From: Tricholoma matsutake
Lineage: Eukaryota; Basidiomycota; Agaricomycetes; Agaricales; Tricholomataceae
NCBI GenBank assembly: GCA_026075535.2
Contig: AP026547.1
Span: 3,224,001-3,288,000 of the forward strand
Direction: 5' to 3'
DNA length: 64,000 nucleotides
Part shown: positions 20,613 through 32,303 of the stretch, piece after piece
Numbering within the stretch: position 1 is the stretch's first letter
How the letters are laid out: the number at the start of each line of letters is the position of its first letter
Notes under the pieces: generated by a model
Told to the model about the DNA's origin: nothing
The model's input: only the letters and a program-made list of their open reading frames with translations
Database searches by the model: none
Program-made: the position numbers and the translations under genes

Positions 20613-21186
20613 ACATCGAAATTTTATTTGGGAAAGCACATGCATTCTGGTTATTCTGGTTATGCTCGTTGCCATGCATCTGGTTGATCCAACTGTTCCA
20701 GGTAAAAATGAGTTAGGGTAGATTCTGGGGATTCCAGAGGTAAAATTGACCCTCCAGTCCAATCAGAATTATGAATTGTGAGAAAAATATATGTAAATGG
20801 AATTCCCTGGAATTCTGGAAATTCCGATTGGAATGGGCATTCTGACTGGAATCCAACCAAAATAGGTGGAGGAGTGTAATGTACTTGGCCACAGCCACAG
20901 ACAATGATGAAGACAGAGCCCACAGTTACAGGGAAACAAATGCTCAAAGAGCACGACTATGATACTTACATGAGCTAGATATAGGGGATGGTAACTAGGG
21001 AGTGTGATCAGATGTAACTAAGCAGAAAAGGCAGTCCAATGGATCAGTATCTGGATAAGCATGACATCTCTACACTGAAGCCATAGTCATGGCTTAGGCT
21101 TGAGGTTTTCAAAGCCTAAGCCCCCAAAGCCAGGCCTAAGCCACAGCTTTGAGGCTGAGCTGAGCTATCACAACACTAATTACGAT

Positions 21187-21640
21187 CTCTGATGATTACC
21201 AATAAACATTTATCAGCCATCCCTGAGTCTCAATTGCCTGACCTCAATACATTCCACGTTTCACTAAATGTCCAGGAAGATGAGTAAGCTTCACATGAAT
21301 TGCTCAAGGACAAGGAAAGGCTGATTGAACATACATTTGTGACAGGACTAAAGAATCTTGAGAGGTCAGCTGGAAATTTGTGGAAAAAGAAAAAGAAGAG
21401 AAACAAGTGTATTCAACAGAAGCAACATTGTGCAGCAGGTGGGTCAGATTTGTGGACTTTAATAATGACTATACCATGTTTATGTTGCTGACAGGTTTAT
21501 CACCAAGTTCCTCATTGGTGACACCATTGGCAGGGGAACTTGCCTTATCTTTTCAGGAACTCAATGTGAAGTCTGCCCAATGCACACACTTGGTTGAGGA
21601 AATTCTTGAACAAGAACAGAAAGATATGGAGCAATAGGAA
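21187..21640. other. Unassigned sequence with short frames
   Basis: A plus-strand frame at 21380-21637 (LTGLSPSSSLVTPLAGELAL, then a Glu-rich end) looks protein-like but is not recognised. A minus-strand fragment at 21187-21230 may belong to the gene cut by the 17450-21178 element. Confidence 0.3.
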
Positions 21641-22973
21641 TGGTAGTCGAACTGCAAGGACAGTATGGCATGCTACACATTTTGAACATCTACAATGACT
21701 GCAAAAATAACAGCTTGCTAATGCACCTATCTGCATACATGCAAGACCATGAATGACAACAGCATGACATCAGCCTGTGAAACACCATGTGGTTGGGCAA
21801 CTTCAATCGACACCACCCAATATGGGACGAAGCCTACAGTGCACACCTCTTTACCCAGGCAAACCTCGACCTAATGCAACTGCTATTAAACATGCTAGGA
21901 CAGCACCAAATGAAAATGGCACTACCCACATTCATACCCACCCTCCAATCCCACAGCACACACAATTACACAAGAGTTGACAATGTCTTCTGCACAGAAG
22001 GAGTTCTGGATAATATCATAAAATGCAACACTGATGATGAAACCTGCCTGCCCAAAACTGACCATTTTCCAATTGTCACAGAGATTGATGTCCAGGCAGA
22101 AAAAACACAGTGGGAGCCTAGGCCAAACTTCAGACTGGCCAACTGGAACAAACTAATGAAAATCCTGAAACAAAATCTAGCTAACATCCCCCCACCCACA
22201 GAAATAGGCTCGACCAAAGAATTTGACACCAAACTCAAGGCTCTCAATGATGCAATAAGAGACGCCATTGGAAAGACCATCAAACTCACCAAGCCGAGCC
22301 CATACGCAAAGAGGTGGTGGACCATGGACCTCACTGATGTGAAAAAGAAAATGCGACAACTGGGAGCAAAGTCAAAATACCACTGACTGAACAGATGCCA
22401 CCTGATATATGAAGAGTACTGCCAGCAATGAAACCAATACTCCAAAATGATCTGCAAGGCAAAAGCAGAACACTGGACTGAATGGCTGGAAGGAATTGGT
22501 GAGTCAAGTATATGGGATGCAAGTAAACTACTAATGACACCAGCAACAGATGCAGGAAAATCACAAATCCCAACACTACAGATGAAAGACCCAATAATGA
22601 AAAAGGTAACCTGCAAAGCAACTGACAATGCAAGCAAAGGACAACTTGTCTATGAGACATTCTTCCCCACACCAAACCCAGCAATCACACCGATACCAGA
22701 GGATGTCACATACCCACCACCACGCTGGAAATTCAAGAACATCACTGACAAACAGATCCACAGAGCAATAAATAAAATGAAACCATATAAGGCATCAAAG
22801 AAGGACATGGTCCCAAATTCAGTTCTCATCCATGCAAAGGATGACTTTGTACCCCACCTAGGCCCACTCTTTAGAGCAACGAACACACTGGAATACTACC
22901 CCCAAGAATGGGCAAACACGGAAACACTAATCTTGAAAAAACCTGGAAAACCAGACTACACTGCACCATCCAC
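21640..22973 (+). pseudogene. LINE (non-LTR retrotransposon): endonuclease and start of RT
   Basis: An APE-type endonuclease C-terminal half is clear: LGNFNRHHPIWDE (normally GDFNRHHP; the catalytic Asp is Asn here), NYTRVDNVFC and KTDHFPIVTEID. After a frame break near 22386, 22447-22973 holds the linker and the RT N-terminus, with INKMKPYKASKKDMVPNSVL and NTETLILKKPGKPDY. The RT frame is cut exactly there by the LTR of a 13.2-kb gypsy element and resumes at 36184. These are jockey/Tad-like elements of the kind common in fungi; the copy is inactive. Confidence 0.83.
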
Positions 22974-24011
22974 TGATGATGCTCGACTAGGAAACCCAAA
23001 CAAAAGGGCTCAAATGGTGTAACTCTAGTTAGAGGAAGGTTGCAAGGTGGTACTAAATATCACCACTGTTATCCAAGGTTAGAAAAACAACTTTAGAGAG
23101 GGTCCAATGATGTTTGACAAGGTTTGAGAGTATATGAAGTGCTGCGATAATATTTGAGGAAAGTTTGAAGAGGTTTGAAGATCTTCAAAGAAGCTCAAAT
23201 AAGTTTGAATAAGTTCGATGGGCTTATAGAGGATGAGGATGGTTTTGACAAAGGCTGAGGATAGACTATAAAGATGTAGAAAGGCTTTGTGAAGGGGATA
23301 GATGATAGATGATTGTTTTGAGAAGCTAGTATAAGAAAAGTTCGAAGAAATTCAGCGTAAAACACTGGATTTCAGGACTGAGATGAGAGGCTTGGACTCA
23401 AGAGAATTGCTCTTAAATCAGATGATTGATGTGAGAGGACAATCTATTCTGTCTTTCTAAGTAGCTAGTACAAGGCTATATATGTTTGGAAGAGATGGTA
23501 CTTAAAAGGAAATAAAACATGAGGAATACATGAGGCAAGATATAAAACAATAAAGAACTTTGCAAATCATAAAATAAATGAAAGAAGATGAGAAGGGAAA
23601 CATATAGAGTCACAATTTATTATGGGTACCTGTCCTATTGATCCAATATATCATCAAGACATCAAAGTGCCACAATTGCATCCTAAAATCCCATTGTCAT
23701 GTCTCCTCGTGTCCGGTGGTGCTCGATATGCAATGCACTAACTCATACAAGGTGTGCTGCATGTATCTGAAGGGTGGTGTGATATGTATATGGTGGCTGA
23801 AGATGTTCGAGGTGCTGCGAAGGCATTCAAACCTGCTCGAAGTGTTGCAAAGTCATTCAAAGTCGTTCAAAATTGTTCAAAATTGTTTGAAGTAGTTTGA
23901 AGTAGTTTTGGAGCAGTCTTGTGGGGTTCATAGGGGTTCATAGCATGTGTGGTGATGTGTCGATGCATTTGGAGACATCCCCAGAGCTTAGAGCACAAGG
24001 TGGACCTATCA
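22974..24011 (-). repeat. 3' LTR of the 13.2-kb gypsy element
   Basis: About 1038 bp, matching 35168-36183 over its whole length with many transition differences and a few small indels. The divergence, mostly CA/TG versus CG, suggests the element is not young. Confidence 0.88.
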
Positions 24012-24025
24012 TCCTCCCCCTTACT
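24012..24025 (-). promoter_or_regulatory. Polypurine tract
   Basis: AGTAAGGGGGAGGA on the minus strand abuts the 3' LTR. In LTR elements this RNase H-resistant tract primes plus-strand DNA. The same 17 bases recur at 27121-27137. Confidence 0.75.
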
Positions 24026-24159
24026 GAAATCCTGACTGTCCCAGTCAGCTGATTGGAGTCACGTGCAAACTGCATGATCGTGTTGAAATTGTAAACAAAA
24101 CTTGAAAAACTTCTCGTTCTTCTTCATCACCTCTTAAACCTTCGATACTATTTCTCATC

Positions 24160-25426
24160 ATGTTTCTCCTCTCTGAACTCAACACCAAGGTCCTTGAATA
24201 TGCAAAATTGATGCCCAATCGTGGTGTCGCCAAAGATGTTGACTTCGAAGCATGGGGTAAAGGTTTTTGTGAGAAGATGGTAAGTTTCCACTTCTTATTC
24301 GATATTTGGATTCTAACACGATATGTTCAGGTGGAATACGATGAACTGGTGGATGACTTGGGTGAAGAGTGCGACTCAACTGTGCAACAGGTCATCGACG
24401 AGGTTTTTGAGCTTTTCAAACTGATGGCTCAACATGAATGGCTTTCATGGGGGGGACTTTTTGTTTGCAGATCTGAGTGAGCAGGTAGAGCGAGAGTGAA
24501 GGGAAGAGGAAGCGAGATGAGTTCGGGAGGAGGAGGAGGCTCACAGGGCAGAGGAAGATGCAAAGGAGGTGAAAATTGAGGCTTGGAGGGGGGCATTAGG
24601 AGATGCTCGAAATGCAGCTCTTGCTGCGTTTCATGCTAAAACTTTGTCAAAGGAGGAGCTACAATGACAAAATGCGGAGTTAGCAGCTGAAGTGCAAGCA
24701 ATTGAGAAGGCAGAGGCTGGAGAGGATGATGAAGATGAGGATGTAGGGGAACTCCCAGTAATTAGGATAAGAAAATGGAAGGCTGTGGAGGTCGATGCAA
24801 ACAATGATGAAGAAGACAAACTCTGTGAGGATGCAATGGAGGTGAAGTGGGCGAAGTTCACAACAGGTGAACTACTGAATTTCCAGGGTCCAGTAAGTGT
24901 TTCATTTGACTTAGAGGTTCTTTCTGACTGCTAATGATTTCGTAGTGCAATCGTTGTGCTGGGTTCAAGTCCCAGCCATCATGTGTTGTCAAGGAGGGAG
25001 CCCCAAAGTGCATGAAGTGCACTCAAGCAGCACAGGGGTGTTAATGGGAAGGGGTCTCAAGGCAGGGACTTTGCAAAGGCAAAGCAAGATGATTTGGGGT
25101 TGTGAAACAAGATTCATGCCCAAAACCAGGTACAAAAGTTATTCGAACTTGTCGAAGGCCATTCTAACTCTTTTGTTTGGATTGTTTTAGCACTCCGAAT
25201 TTGAGCTGTGGGGCCTGTTGAGACAGAGGAGATGGTTGTGGGGCCATCAAAACCATCGACACCAAAGTCGAAGCACCAGAAGCAGTCATCAAAAGGGAAG
25301 GGGAAAGGGAAGGAGGTTTGGGTGGTCGAAGAGGTTGAAGAGGCTGAGGATGAGTGGATAGTGCATCATGGTTTGATTGCGGCAAAGCTGATGCAGAAAA
25401 AGATTGAGATGGAGATATTGGGATGA
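24160..25426 (+). pseudogene. Antisense accessory gene with Zn2Cys6-like motif
   Basis: On the strand opposite to gag-pol, between integrase and the 3' LTR, lies a spliced gene. Exon 24160-24279 starts MFLLSELNTKVLEYAKLMP; a 51-nt GT-AG intron with TCTAAC (24280-24330) follows, then an acidic helical region. Further exons give a Glu/Lys-rich coiled-coil-like segment (24692-24892) and, after an intron ending TTTCGTAG, a Cys cluster CNRCAGFKSQPSCVVK and CMKCTQAAQGC, close to a fungal Zn2Cys6 pattern. A TAA follows the cluster. The last part (25208-25426) is basic then acidic. Stops and a frame break near 24475-24660 make this copy a pseudogene. It may be a DNA-binding regulator carried by the element; the function is inferred. 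Confidence 0.6.
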
Positions 25427-25749
25427 GAAATAGAGTTGTTAGAAGTTATGTTGGAAGAGTAGAGAAAAACAACTTTGTTGTATTCTTTGTTTTTAAATTT
25501 TGTGAGTCTCGAAAAGTAGCGATAAGAAAGTAAGAAAGAAAGAAAGAAGAAAAAGAGAATAAGGAAAAGGCTCAGTAGATCATCATGGCCGAAAAACCCT
25601 TTTGGAGTTTTTGTGACCATGCTATAATGTGATATCGCAACTTGTATTGTACACTAAAAGAAGCCAAAGTCATAGGTAAGTGATTACAAACAAAGAAAAG
25701 GGAATAATTATCTGTCTTTGAAGTCCAGAAGGTCTTTGGGAATATCTTC

Positions 25750-27632
25750 ATCGATGTTTGAAGTGTTTCAAAGTTTTTCGAGATGTTCTGAGTTGATATC
25801 AAGGAAGTTCAGGGGAAGTGGAATAGATTTTTGAGCAAAATAAGGGAGAAGTTGGAAAGCGGCAACTGGTCGATGAAATACTGATCCATTGAGTTTGCAG
25901 ATGATGTAGGCTCCTCCATAGTTTCAATCAATGATGATGAGGGGACCTAAATATTGATGTCGCATCTTGCAATTGAGAGATTTCTCGATTTGTGTGTTGT
26001 GAAGGAGGACCAGGTCACCTTTTTCGAAGTTGTAGTCATGCATCGTTCATTTGTGAATGAGTTCAAAATGTTTTGCGGCTTCAAGTCGAGCAGTATAGAC
26101 TTTCAAATATAGAATTTTGAGGTCAGATGATCATTTTTGTAATGCTATTGCTCTTTGAGCGATGAGATCAGTTGTCAATAATATAGAATTGGGAGGGGGT
26201 TGCAAGTATGTTGCTTTGGAGATGTCAAGCAGGATGAGGGGGTGTGAACCTGTAACTGCGAAGTAAGGAGAGCAACCCATATGTCTACAAACTGTAACTT
26301 GTTCTGCCCAAAACACAGAGTGTGCTCCAGCTGACCATTTGCTCTGATCTCCATTGACTGCTTTGAATAACGATTGTCAAATATCAAAGTGGGCTCATTC
26401 AACGATTCTGTTTGCACAAGAATTGTAACTGCTAATCCAAATGTGGTTAATGTGATATCATTTCAAAAGGTACTCCAATGCTGCAATGAAGGCTGATCCA
26501 TTATCACTCACAATTTCGTATAGGGAACCCCATCTACAAATGATATCTTCGAAGATCCAATCCCCGAGGGTAGTGGCATTTTCTCGTTGAAGATTTCACT
26601 ATTCAGGATAGGTTGTTAGCAAACATTGACCTTGTATGATATACTTGAATATGATCGAAGGAGGCATTTGCATAGTATTGATGTAGACTTTGCTGAATAA
26701 AGGTGTGGGTGTAGCAATGGTAGGTGGGATGAGGAGATTTCAAGTGTGTTGTACTTGGCAGAGGTGGCAGGTGTGAATAAACCATGTTATGTCTGCTTTC
26801 ATGTTAGGCCACCAGAATCGTAGAGAAATGACTGATTTCATTGCAAACACCATCTTGTGTCCAATATTGTCGTGAGCTGCACGAATAACTTCAAGAGGAT
26901 GTTTGGGAGTTGCGACAATTTTTTGAGCTCCATGAGAGTCCTTTCTCCAAAGCTTAACACAATCTAAGAAGAATTCAGTGTAATATTGAACAAAGGTAGC
27001 ATATTTGGAATCTGATAAATCTGGAGGTCATACCAAATACTCTAACCATTTTCAAATGCAAATTAATCTTTTGTCATCCTTTTTTGCATTGTTCATTCAT
27101 GGGACATCATGGTAGGTCAGATCCTCCCCCTTACTGAGATCTGAAGAGAGGGAGAGTGTCAAAGCTCAATAGGAAGTAAAGAGACAAGTTGTAATGGGAT
27201 TAATTTGGTGTACAAAACCATGAAGATGGTCTGTCCAGTCTCTGAAATCATTTTTGTTATCGAACTGGTCATCTTCGTCTTGTGGAGGACATCTTGAAAG
27301 TTCATCTGGACCATGATGTGTACCTGCAACATGAACTAATGTGAAGTGAAAAGTGAGAATCGGGACAATCCATCGATTGATGCTAGTGCTAGGTGCGATA
27401 TCAGGATTTGAGAGCATGCCTTTGATATACCTTGTGTTGACTTCGACGATGAGGTTTCAGACTCCTATTAGGTATAATCAAAGTGCTCTGAGAGCGTGAT
27501 ATAGACTGTAGAGCTCGAGTTTCACTTGTGAGAACCGGGATTCACAGTCGTTAAGCATGATCAAGCTGAATTGACTGTTATACCATTTTTGAGGGTTGTC
27601 GGGATTGCATTGCATGAGAAAGAACCCAATAG
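25750..27632 (-). pseudogene. gypsy RNase H and integrase, broken
   Basis: From 27632 downward: the RNase H N-terminal part AIGFFLMQCNPDNP, then SRFSQVKLELYSLYHALRAL, then after a frame break MLSNPDIAPSTSINRW, FTLVHVAGTHHGPDELS. The integrase is scattered over several frames; near 26020-25780 the C-terminal domain reads KGDLVLLHNTQIEKSLN, YLGPLIIID and PVAAFQLLPYFAQKSIP. The integrase core has many stops. Confidence 0.75.
27121..27137 (-). promoter_or_regulatory. Exact internal copy of the polypurine tract (possible central PPT)
   Basis: ATCCTCCCCCTTACTGA on the plus strand is identical over 17 bases to 24011-24027, which overlaps the 3' PPT. It lies within pol, near the RNase H-integrase junction. 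Lentiviruses and Ty1 carry such a central tract in pol; whether this element uses it is inference. Confidence 0.5.
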
Positions 27633-27894
27633 CACTGGGTGCAAGGCACAATACTTCCTGAGAAGTACTGTGAAAGTATCCTGACAGTATTCCTAATATT
27701 GTCAACATAGTTCACTAGAGGTATTTTGACAGTATTGTATTATATTTTAATAGTACTGAAGGTACTGAAGTAGTATTCTAGATTGGTATGCATACTGGCA
27801 AAATATCCCTTGGTGAGTATGGTGGCAGTATTAGGAGTACTTCCAGAATAGTGACATCATACCTTCTCAGAAGTATCTTGCTGTGCAGCCAGTG
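27633..27894. mobile_element. 262-bp CACTA-type MITE
   Basis: The left end reads CACTGGGTGCAAGGCACAAT and the complement of the right end CACTGGCTGCACAGCAAGAT; the similarity continues through ATACTTC-TGAGAAG. The flanks carry TAG on both sides (27630-27632 and 27895-27897). CACT termini with a 3-bp duplication are typical of CACTA elements. Removing it with one TAG joins the pol frame cleanly (DTSYIA to IGFFLMQ), which confirms both borders. Confidence 0.85.
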
Positions 27895-29300
27895 TAGCAA
27901 TGTATGAAGTGTCAACTGATAGGATAACTGGGGTGTCAGATGAGTAGTCAATAGCGCGAATTGCTGGAGAATTGATGAGTGCTTGCTTCAGGTCTTCCTG
28001 TGCTGCAATTTGTTTTGGTCCAAATTCAAAAGGGACATCTTTTTGTGTAAGGTGTATTAGAGCTGTAGCACATTGAGTGAAGTTTCGAATAAAGATATGA
28101 CAAACTCCAATAGTCCCTAAAAATGCCTTGACTTTGGTAAGGCTTCGACAAGGTCCCCATTTGCTAACCGCTGCAATGCAAGTGGGATCGGCCATACGAC
28201 CTTTGATATTGCATTGATGACCTAAAACAATTATTTTGGGGATGCAAAGGAAGAGTTTCGGACCAGAAAATGTTCCTCCGCAATACTTCATGCATTGGAC
28301 TATACGATTTAGATTCCCGAAATGTTCCCAAATGAAGCATCGAATGCCTGGATTATCGGCGATCATTTCGTAAGATCCTCTGATTGTTCGATATTCTGAT
28401 TTCAGACCCTTAACTGGTGGGTCATCGATGTAAGGGATGGTGATACGAGGGATTTCGGGTTGTAGGATAAATGTGATGTCATTGTGTAAGATTGGAACTG
28501 AGTTTGTCCAACCCATTGGTAGGGTGACGATTCGAAGCACTCCAAAAGGTGTCTGAAACATTGTTAGATCTCAAGATGATTCTGCAACTTTCCTTTCATC
28601 AAATGCGACATATAGGTCCAACATTCCACCACAAGCACGTCCCCCAAACTGTTCAGCTAGATGCTTGGGGATTGGGACAATGCCAGAGTGCTGAATTGTT
28701 ACTTGATTTAGTGGTTTGAGACTGGACAATTCAAAGTGATTTTGTGTCTTTCTTCACAATCCAAAACCATTGCGATTGATATGATGAGTTTGACGACTCC
28801 TATACTCCTGCTTCTATCTTCTTTTTCAGCATTTCACAGATCTGTTCATACAGACCAGGAGGTATAGGGATATTACGTTCAACCCATGGAGTGTGAGGAA
28901 TGATGGGGAATTCAATAGGAGGAAAGAAGTCAGGGTGAAAGCTTTGTTGTTCTTGTTTGGTCCATGCGAAACCTGTTTTGTGATTTCAGATAGAGTCATG
29001 CATAAGCTTTCATTCTTCTGGCCATAGGAAATTGCCAGGATGGTTTTTGTCGATAATAGCTTTGCATTCGAGTGTATATTGGGGAGAGGGGACAAATGAT
29101 GGGGGATGAGGATTGAGTTTTGGCATATTCTCGAGGGGGTCGCCAGTGATTGTTTGAATAATACAAAATCGATCAGGTAGTTCAGTAATAACTGGTTGAA
29201 CTTTCTGTGCAACTGGTTTGTATTTCTTCTTTGAGGCTGCAAAGATTGGGTATATAGAGTCAGTTGATGAGACATGGGGAGGGGAAATGATAGCAGAGTC
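27895..29300 (-). pseudogene. gypsy reverse transcriptase, 5' part broken
   Basis: 28561-27895 is open and contains PFGVLRIVTLPMGWTNSVPI, the catalytic IPYIDDPPVKG, MKYCGGTFSGPKLFLC, VLGHQCN and KVKAFLGTIGVC. Upstream, 29300-28560 carries the RT fingers in changing frames with several stops. The YIDD box is intact, but the gene cannot make a full enzyme. Confidence 0.8.
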
Positions 29301-29678
29301 ATGCATAGAGGGTGGCCATCAAGGCCAATAAGAACATTGCATACTGGTGGCTAGCCATTAAATATAAGTTCACAAGAATCAAGGAAAAGGAAAGGGTGTT
29401 CAAAGAGCTCGAGGAGTCAATATCAGGAATATTCGCAGTGTACTCAATAGTTATAGAGGAATTAGAATGGTCAAAAGAAATAGTGAGAGTGCACTGGTTA
29501 TTCTCTGAGATTTAATCCTCTAGTTGCAAAAATCCTCATGAACTACTCTTCTTCAACAATTAAATTGGGGGATAGTCAGAATAGCGCAGGATTGTGTCGA
29601 GTTTGGATCGAATATAGTTATTGTTTGTGCTTTGTTTCCATAATTTTTCACCATACTTTCTGTGAGAACGTCAAATGG

Positions 29679-30674
29679 TCATCCGAGCAGAATGTCATAG
29701 GCTGGATTGTGGATAATGTGTATTTGCATGTAGAGGGTGATGCTACCGACTTTGCAAGGTACGTTCCATGCTAAACCTAGACTCTGGTCAATACCACCAT
29801 TAGCTGATTGTAGAGGGATGTGTATCGAAGGATCGTATGTGAGACTGAGTTTGTGACAAACTTCTTCTGACATTGTGATGATCGATGAACCCGGATTGAC
29901 TACGCTTTTGACTGGATTTCTGCTGTTGATGTTCATAATGACCAACCTAATAGAGTGTGATTCCTTGGCTGCAATGAAAGGTTCGGGTGTTTCTCCAGGG
30001 AGAAGACTGCTAATATATGTTTTATAAGGGTCGTCAATTACAAAAATGTCATCATTAAGGAGATTTGTAGCATTATTTCCTCTGGGTTGCTGGATATGAT
30101 GCACAGTGACCTGTTCCTTCCATTTCATATGAACTTTGGGCGATAGCAAAAGTAATTCTTTGGGGGTTAGAGTGATAATTGGTGTTTTCATCAATTGAGT
30201 GAAGACATCTTCAGTGATTTTGTCCTTTTGAATGGGGGCTTGGTTATGGTACAATGGGCCGTCTTTTGCTTTTCCTGTCGATGTGAAGTTGCATTCGTGG
30301 GGAGGTAGATAAGAATTTTCTTTGCCACCATTGTAGGGATGTATTACCAGTTGTGATGGTTTCTTGGAGGTCAAAGATGGTGCCAAATTCGAAGTAGGTG
30401 GGTTGGTTGCTGTGGACAATATTGATGGTGCTGGTAGTTGTGGGACGAATCGTTTGACCGGTGCAGGGATTTGAGGGATTGAAGGCTGTGAGGTAGGAAC
30501 TGTTGGCACATTTGAATCAGTTTGCACAAAAGGTCTACCACTTTGTAAAGTATATATCTCTTGTTCGAGTTGTGTGATACGATCTTTGGCCATTGTGGAT
30601 AGGTCAGTAATTTGGTAGACACCTCTGGATGGTGTCGAAGAAACTGTCAAAGGTGCAATATTATACATTAGCAA
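29679..30674 (-). pseudogene. gypsy protease region
   Basis: The last third carries a retropepsin-like fold: SVVNPGSSIITMSEEVCHKL with Asn where relatives have the catalytic Asp (DPGS), then QSANGGIDQSLGLAWNVP and HIIHNPAYDILLG. A GAT to AAT (G to A) change would explain the loss. The N-terminal two thirds are a Pro/Thr-rich linker with a short coiled coil (DRITQLEQEIYTLQ). Confidence 0.75.
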
Positions 30675-30698
30675 AGGGGTAATGTTAGATGGAGGGTT

Positions 30699-31678
30699 TC
30701 ATCGAATCCATTTGTCAATCCTGTCCTTGATAAAATGACCAGGGATGTTTCGAGGAGTGAATTGACCATTTGGAAGAACAATTTTGCCTTCAGTGTTCTT
30801 CTTACACTTTCCTTCATTGATATATGACTGGCAAACCAAGCAATCACTAATTAAATGTCCTATAAGCCCACAAAAGATGCAAACTAAAGTTTCAAGTTGG
30901 TCTGAATGAAATCCACTGTTAGGTCGAGTAGTGTTCATGGTCTTCAAACCTGCTAAAGTGGTTATGAGAGTGGCTGCAAATTTCTCAAGAATTGCTGTAA
31001 GATCTTCCAATTTAATTTGAGGTGAAGATGTCAAGGTTGTTGGGATTGCTGAAGGTGCTGAAGAATGCAAACTGAGTAGTGATGTCAAATCTGAACTGAT
31101 CGATCCTGCTAAAACAAATTTTGCTGCTGCGTGAATATCATTGAGTGGGTAGGGGTCATTGGGGTAGTGATCAGGGAATTTTAGTTTGAGTCATCAAGCA
31201 ATTCTAGCCCATAAACCTGGTTGAAACCCCAAATGAAGGCTCTGCTTGGTTCAGCATCGGAAATCCTGCCTTTAGTAGATAGAAACTTTGTGATGTTATA
31301 GAATGACTGAAAATATAATCCCAAATCGCTTGCATTGTAAATACCTATGCGGAGTTGCTCACCGACAAGTTTGTCCATGTCCGAAATTGTCCATTTCTAA
31401 TCGTCTTCAGAACCAGGGTACAGTTGGTGAATAGCAATGCAAAAATTCTGGAACAAAATGCCAGCATCGTATTCTGGAATCGATTCCCAGAGTTTGGAAG
31501 TGTTGATATTGAGGTAGTGACAAGTGTGCTTCTTCATTTCTTCAGAGTTTGTGACATTGCACACTGAGAAAAGCAATTTGAGCTCGTTAAAATATCTGCA
31601 AAGTTCTTGCAGCTGGGTGGGGTCAAATTTCAGAGCCATGAAATGACCACGAGCTGGCATAGTTGCTTGTGTAGTCAT
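30699..31678 (-). pseudogene. gypsy Gag, two fragments
   Basis: 31678-31181 holds the capsid-like part (ARGHFMALKFDPTQLQELCR, LWESIPEYDAG, HQLYPGSEDD, then FIWGFNQVYGLELLDD). 31088-30699 has the zinc knuckle CIFCGLIGHLISDC (C-x2-C-x4-H-x4-C) and the CKKNTEGKIVLPNGQFTPR block that follows it in this gypsy lineage. A stop near 31397 and a break near 31180 inactivate it. Confidence 0.8.
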
Positions 31679-32303
31679 GAATGCGATGTTTCTAGAGGTA
31701 GGGGTTAAAACTTAGGTGAATGATGGTAGAGGAGTCAAAGTTGTTGGAAGGATGAATGAAGAGGTAGATGATGAAGATGAAGAAGTAGAGGATGATGTTG
31801 AAGGCAATGAGATAGGTGAAGGGAATAGTTGATGGTGACTCAGTGAGTAGATTCTGCTTCAGAAACAGGGATTAGGATATCTCCTGATTGTTCAAGAGAT
31901 TCAAAGGCATGGCGAGTGTCGATTTGAAGGTTTCTAGCTTGTGTTGGCCTAAGCTGGGAGATTCGAGATGGATTAGGTGATGAAATGATTTAGGGCCTTT
32001 TCGGTAGCTGGTTTGGGTACCCTGGGTTTGGTCAAGTTAAGCTTCCTAATATGTAAATAGCCAAGTTTTGATATTGTAACCTGACTCAAAGACCATTCGG
32101 CTGCATAAAGCCCAGGTTAGGATGTCACAAATAGTGTACACCACATTACGCATGTGTTTTCTCATCTACATCAATATAGTGTCCCTTGTGACCTCCTGCC
32201 TGTCTTTACTGCGACCTCCTGCCTGTCTTTACTCTTGTGACCTCCTGCCTGTCTTCATAGTCTCTCACTTACTTCTTATCTTTTCCTAATAACTCCTCCA
32301 AAA

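Larger units (their letters stand above)
19159..20886. mobile_element. Non-autonomous hAT-like element, family C, nested in family B
   Basis: The left end is CAGTAATTTACACTCCCCCA and the complement of the right end is AAGTACATTACACTCCTCCA. A perfect 8-bp duplication GGCCACAG flanks it (19151-19158 and 20887-20894). Inside, in minus orientation, are four CCCC..GGGG hairpins (19515-19720), two M3 palindromes (about 19794 and 19856), an M2 block (19965-20110) and one M1 copy (20249-20280). tRNA-like sequences lie near both ends. The poly-T/poly-G run 19938-19965 is also inside. No transposase is encoded. Confidence 0.83.
17450..21178. mobile_element. Non-autonomous hAT-like element, family B
   Basis: The left terminus reads TAGTGATGTGCATGGCTCAGC and the complement of the right reads TAGTGTTGTGATAGCTCAGC. 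The flanking 8-bp duplications are ATTACAAT (17442-17449) and ATTACGAT (21179-21186), differing by one CG/CA change. Subterminal regions are full of AGCCATGGCT-like words at both ends. The interior carries two M1 copies (17738-17768 and a half copy near 18551), a foldback (17857-18391), M3 palindromes near 18776-18822 and the complete nested element 19159-20886. No transposase frame is present. Confidence 0.82.

Noticed and set aside
20895..21178. Separate gene after the nested element
   Set aside because: The stretch is the right subterminal part of the 17450-21178 element, full of AAGCC/GGCTT words.
29312..29774. Plus-strand frames that look somewhat protein-like
   Set aside because: They lie opposite gypsy protease/RT sequence whose minus-strand reading matches known motifs.
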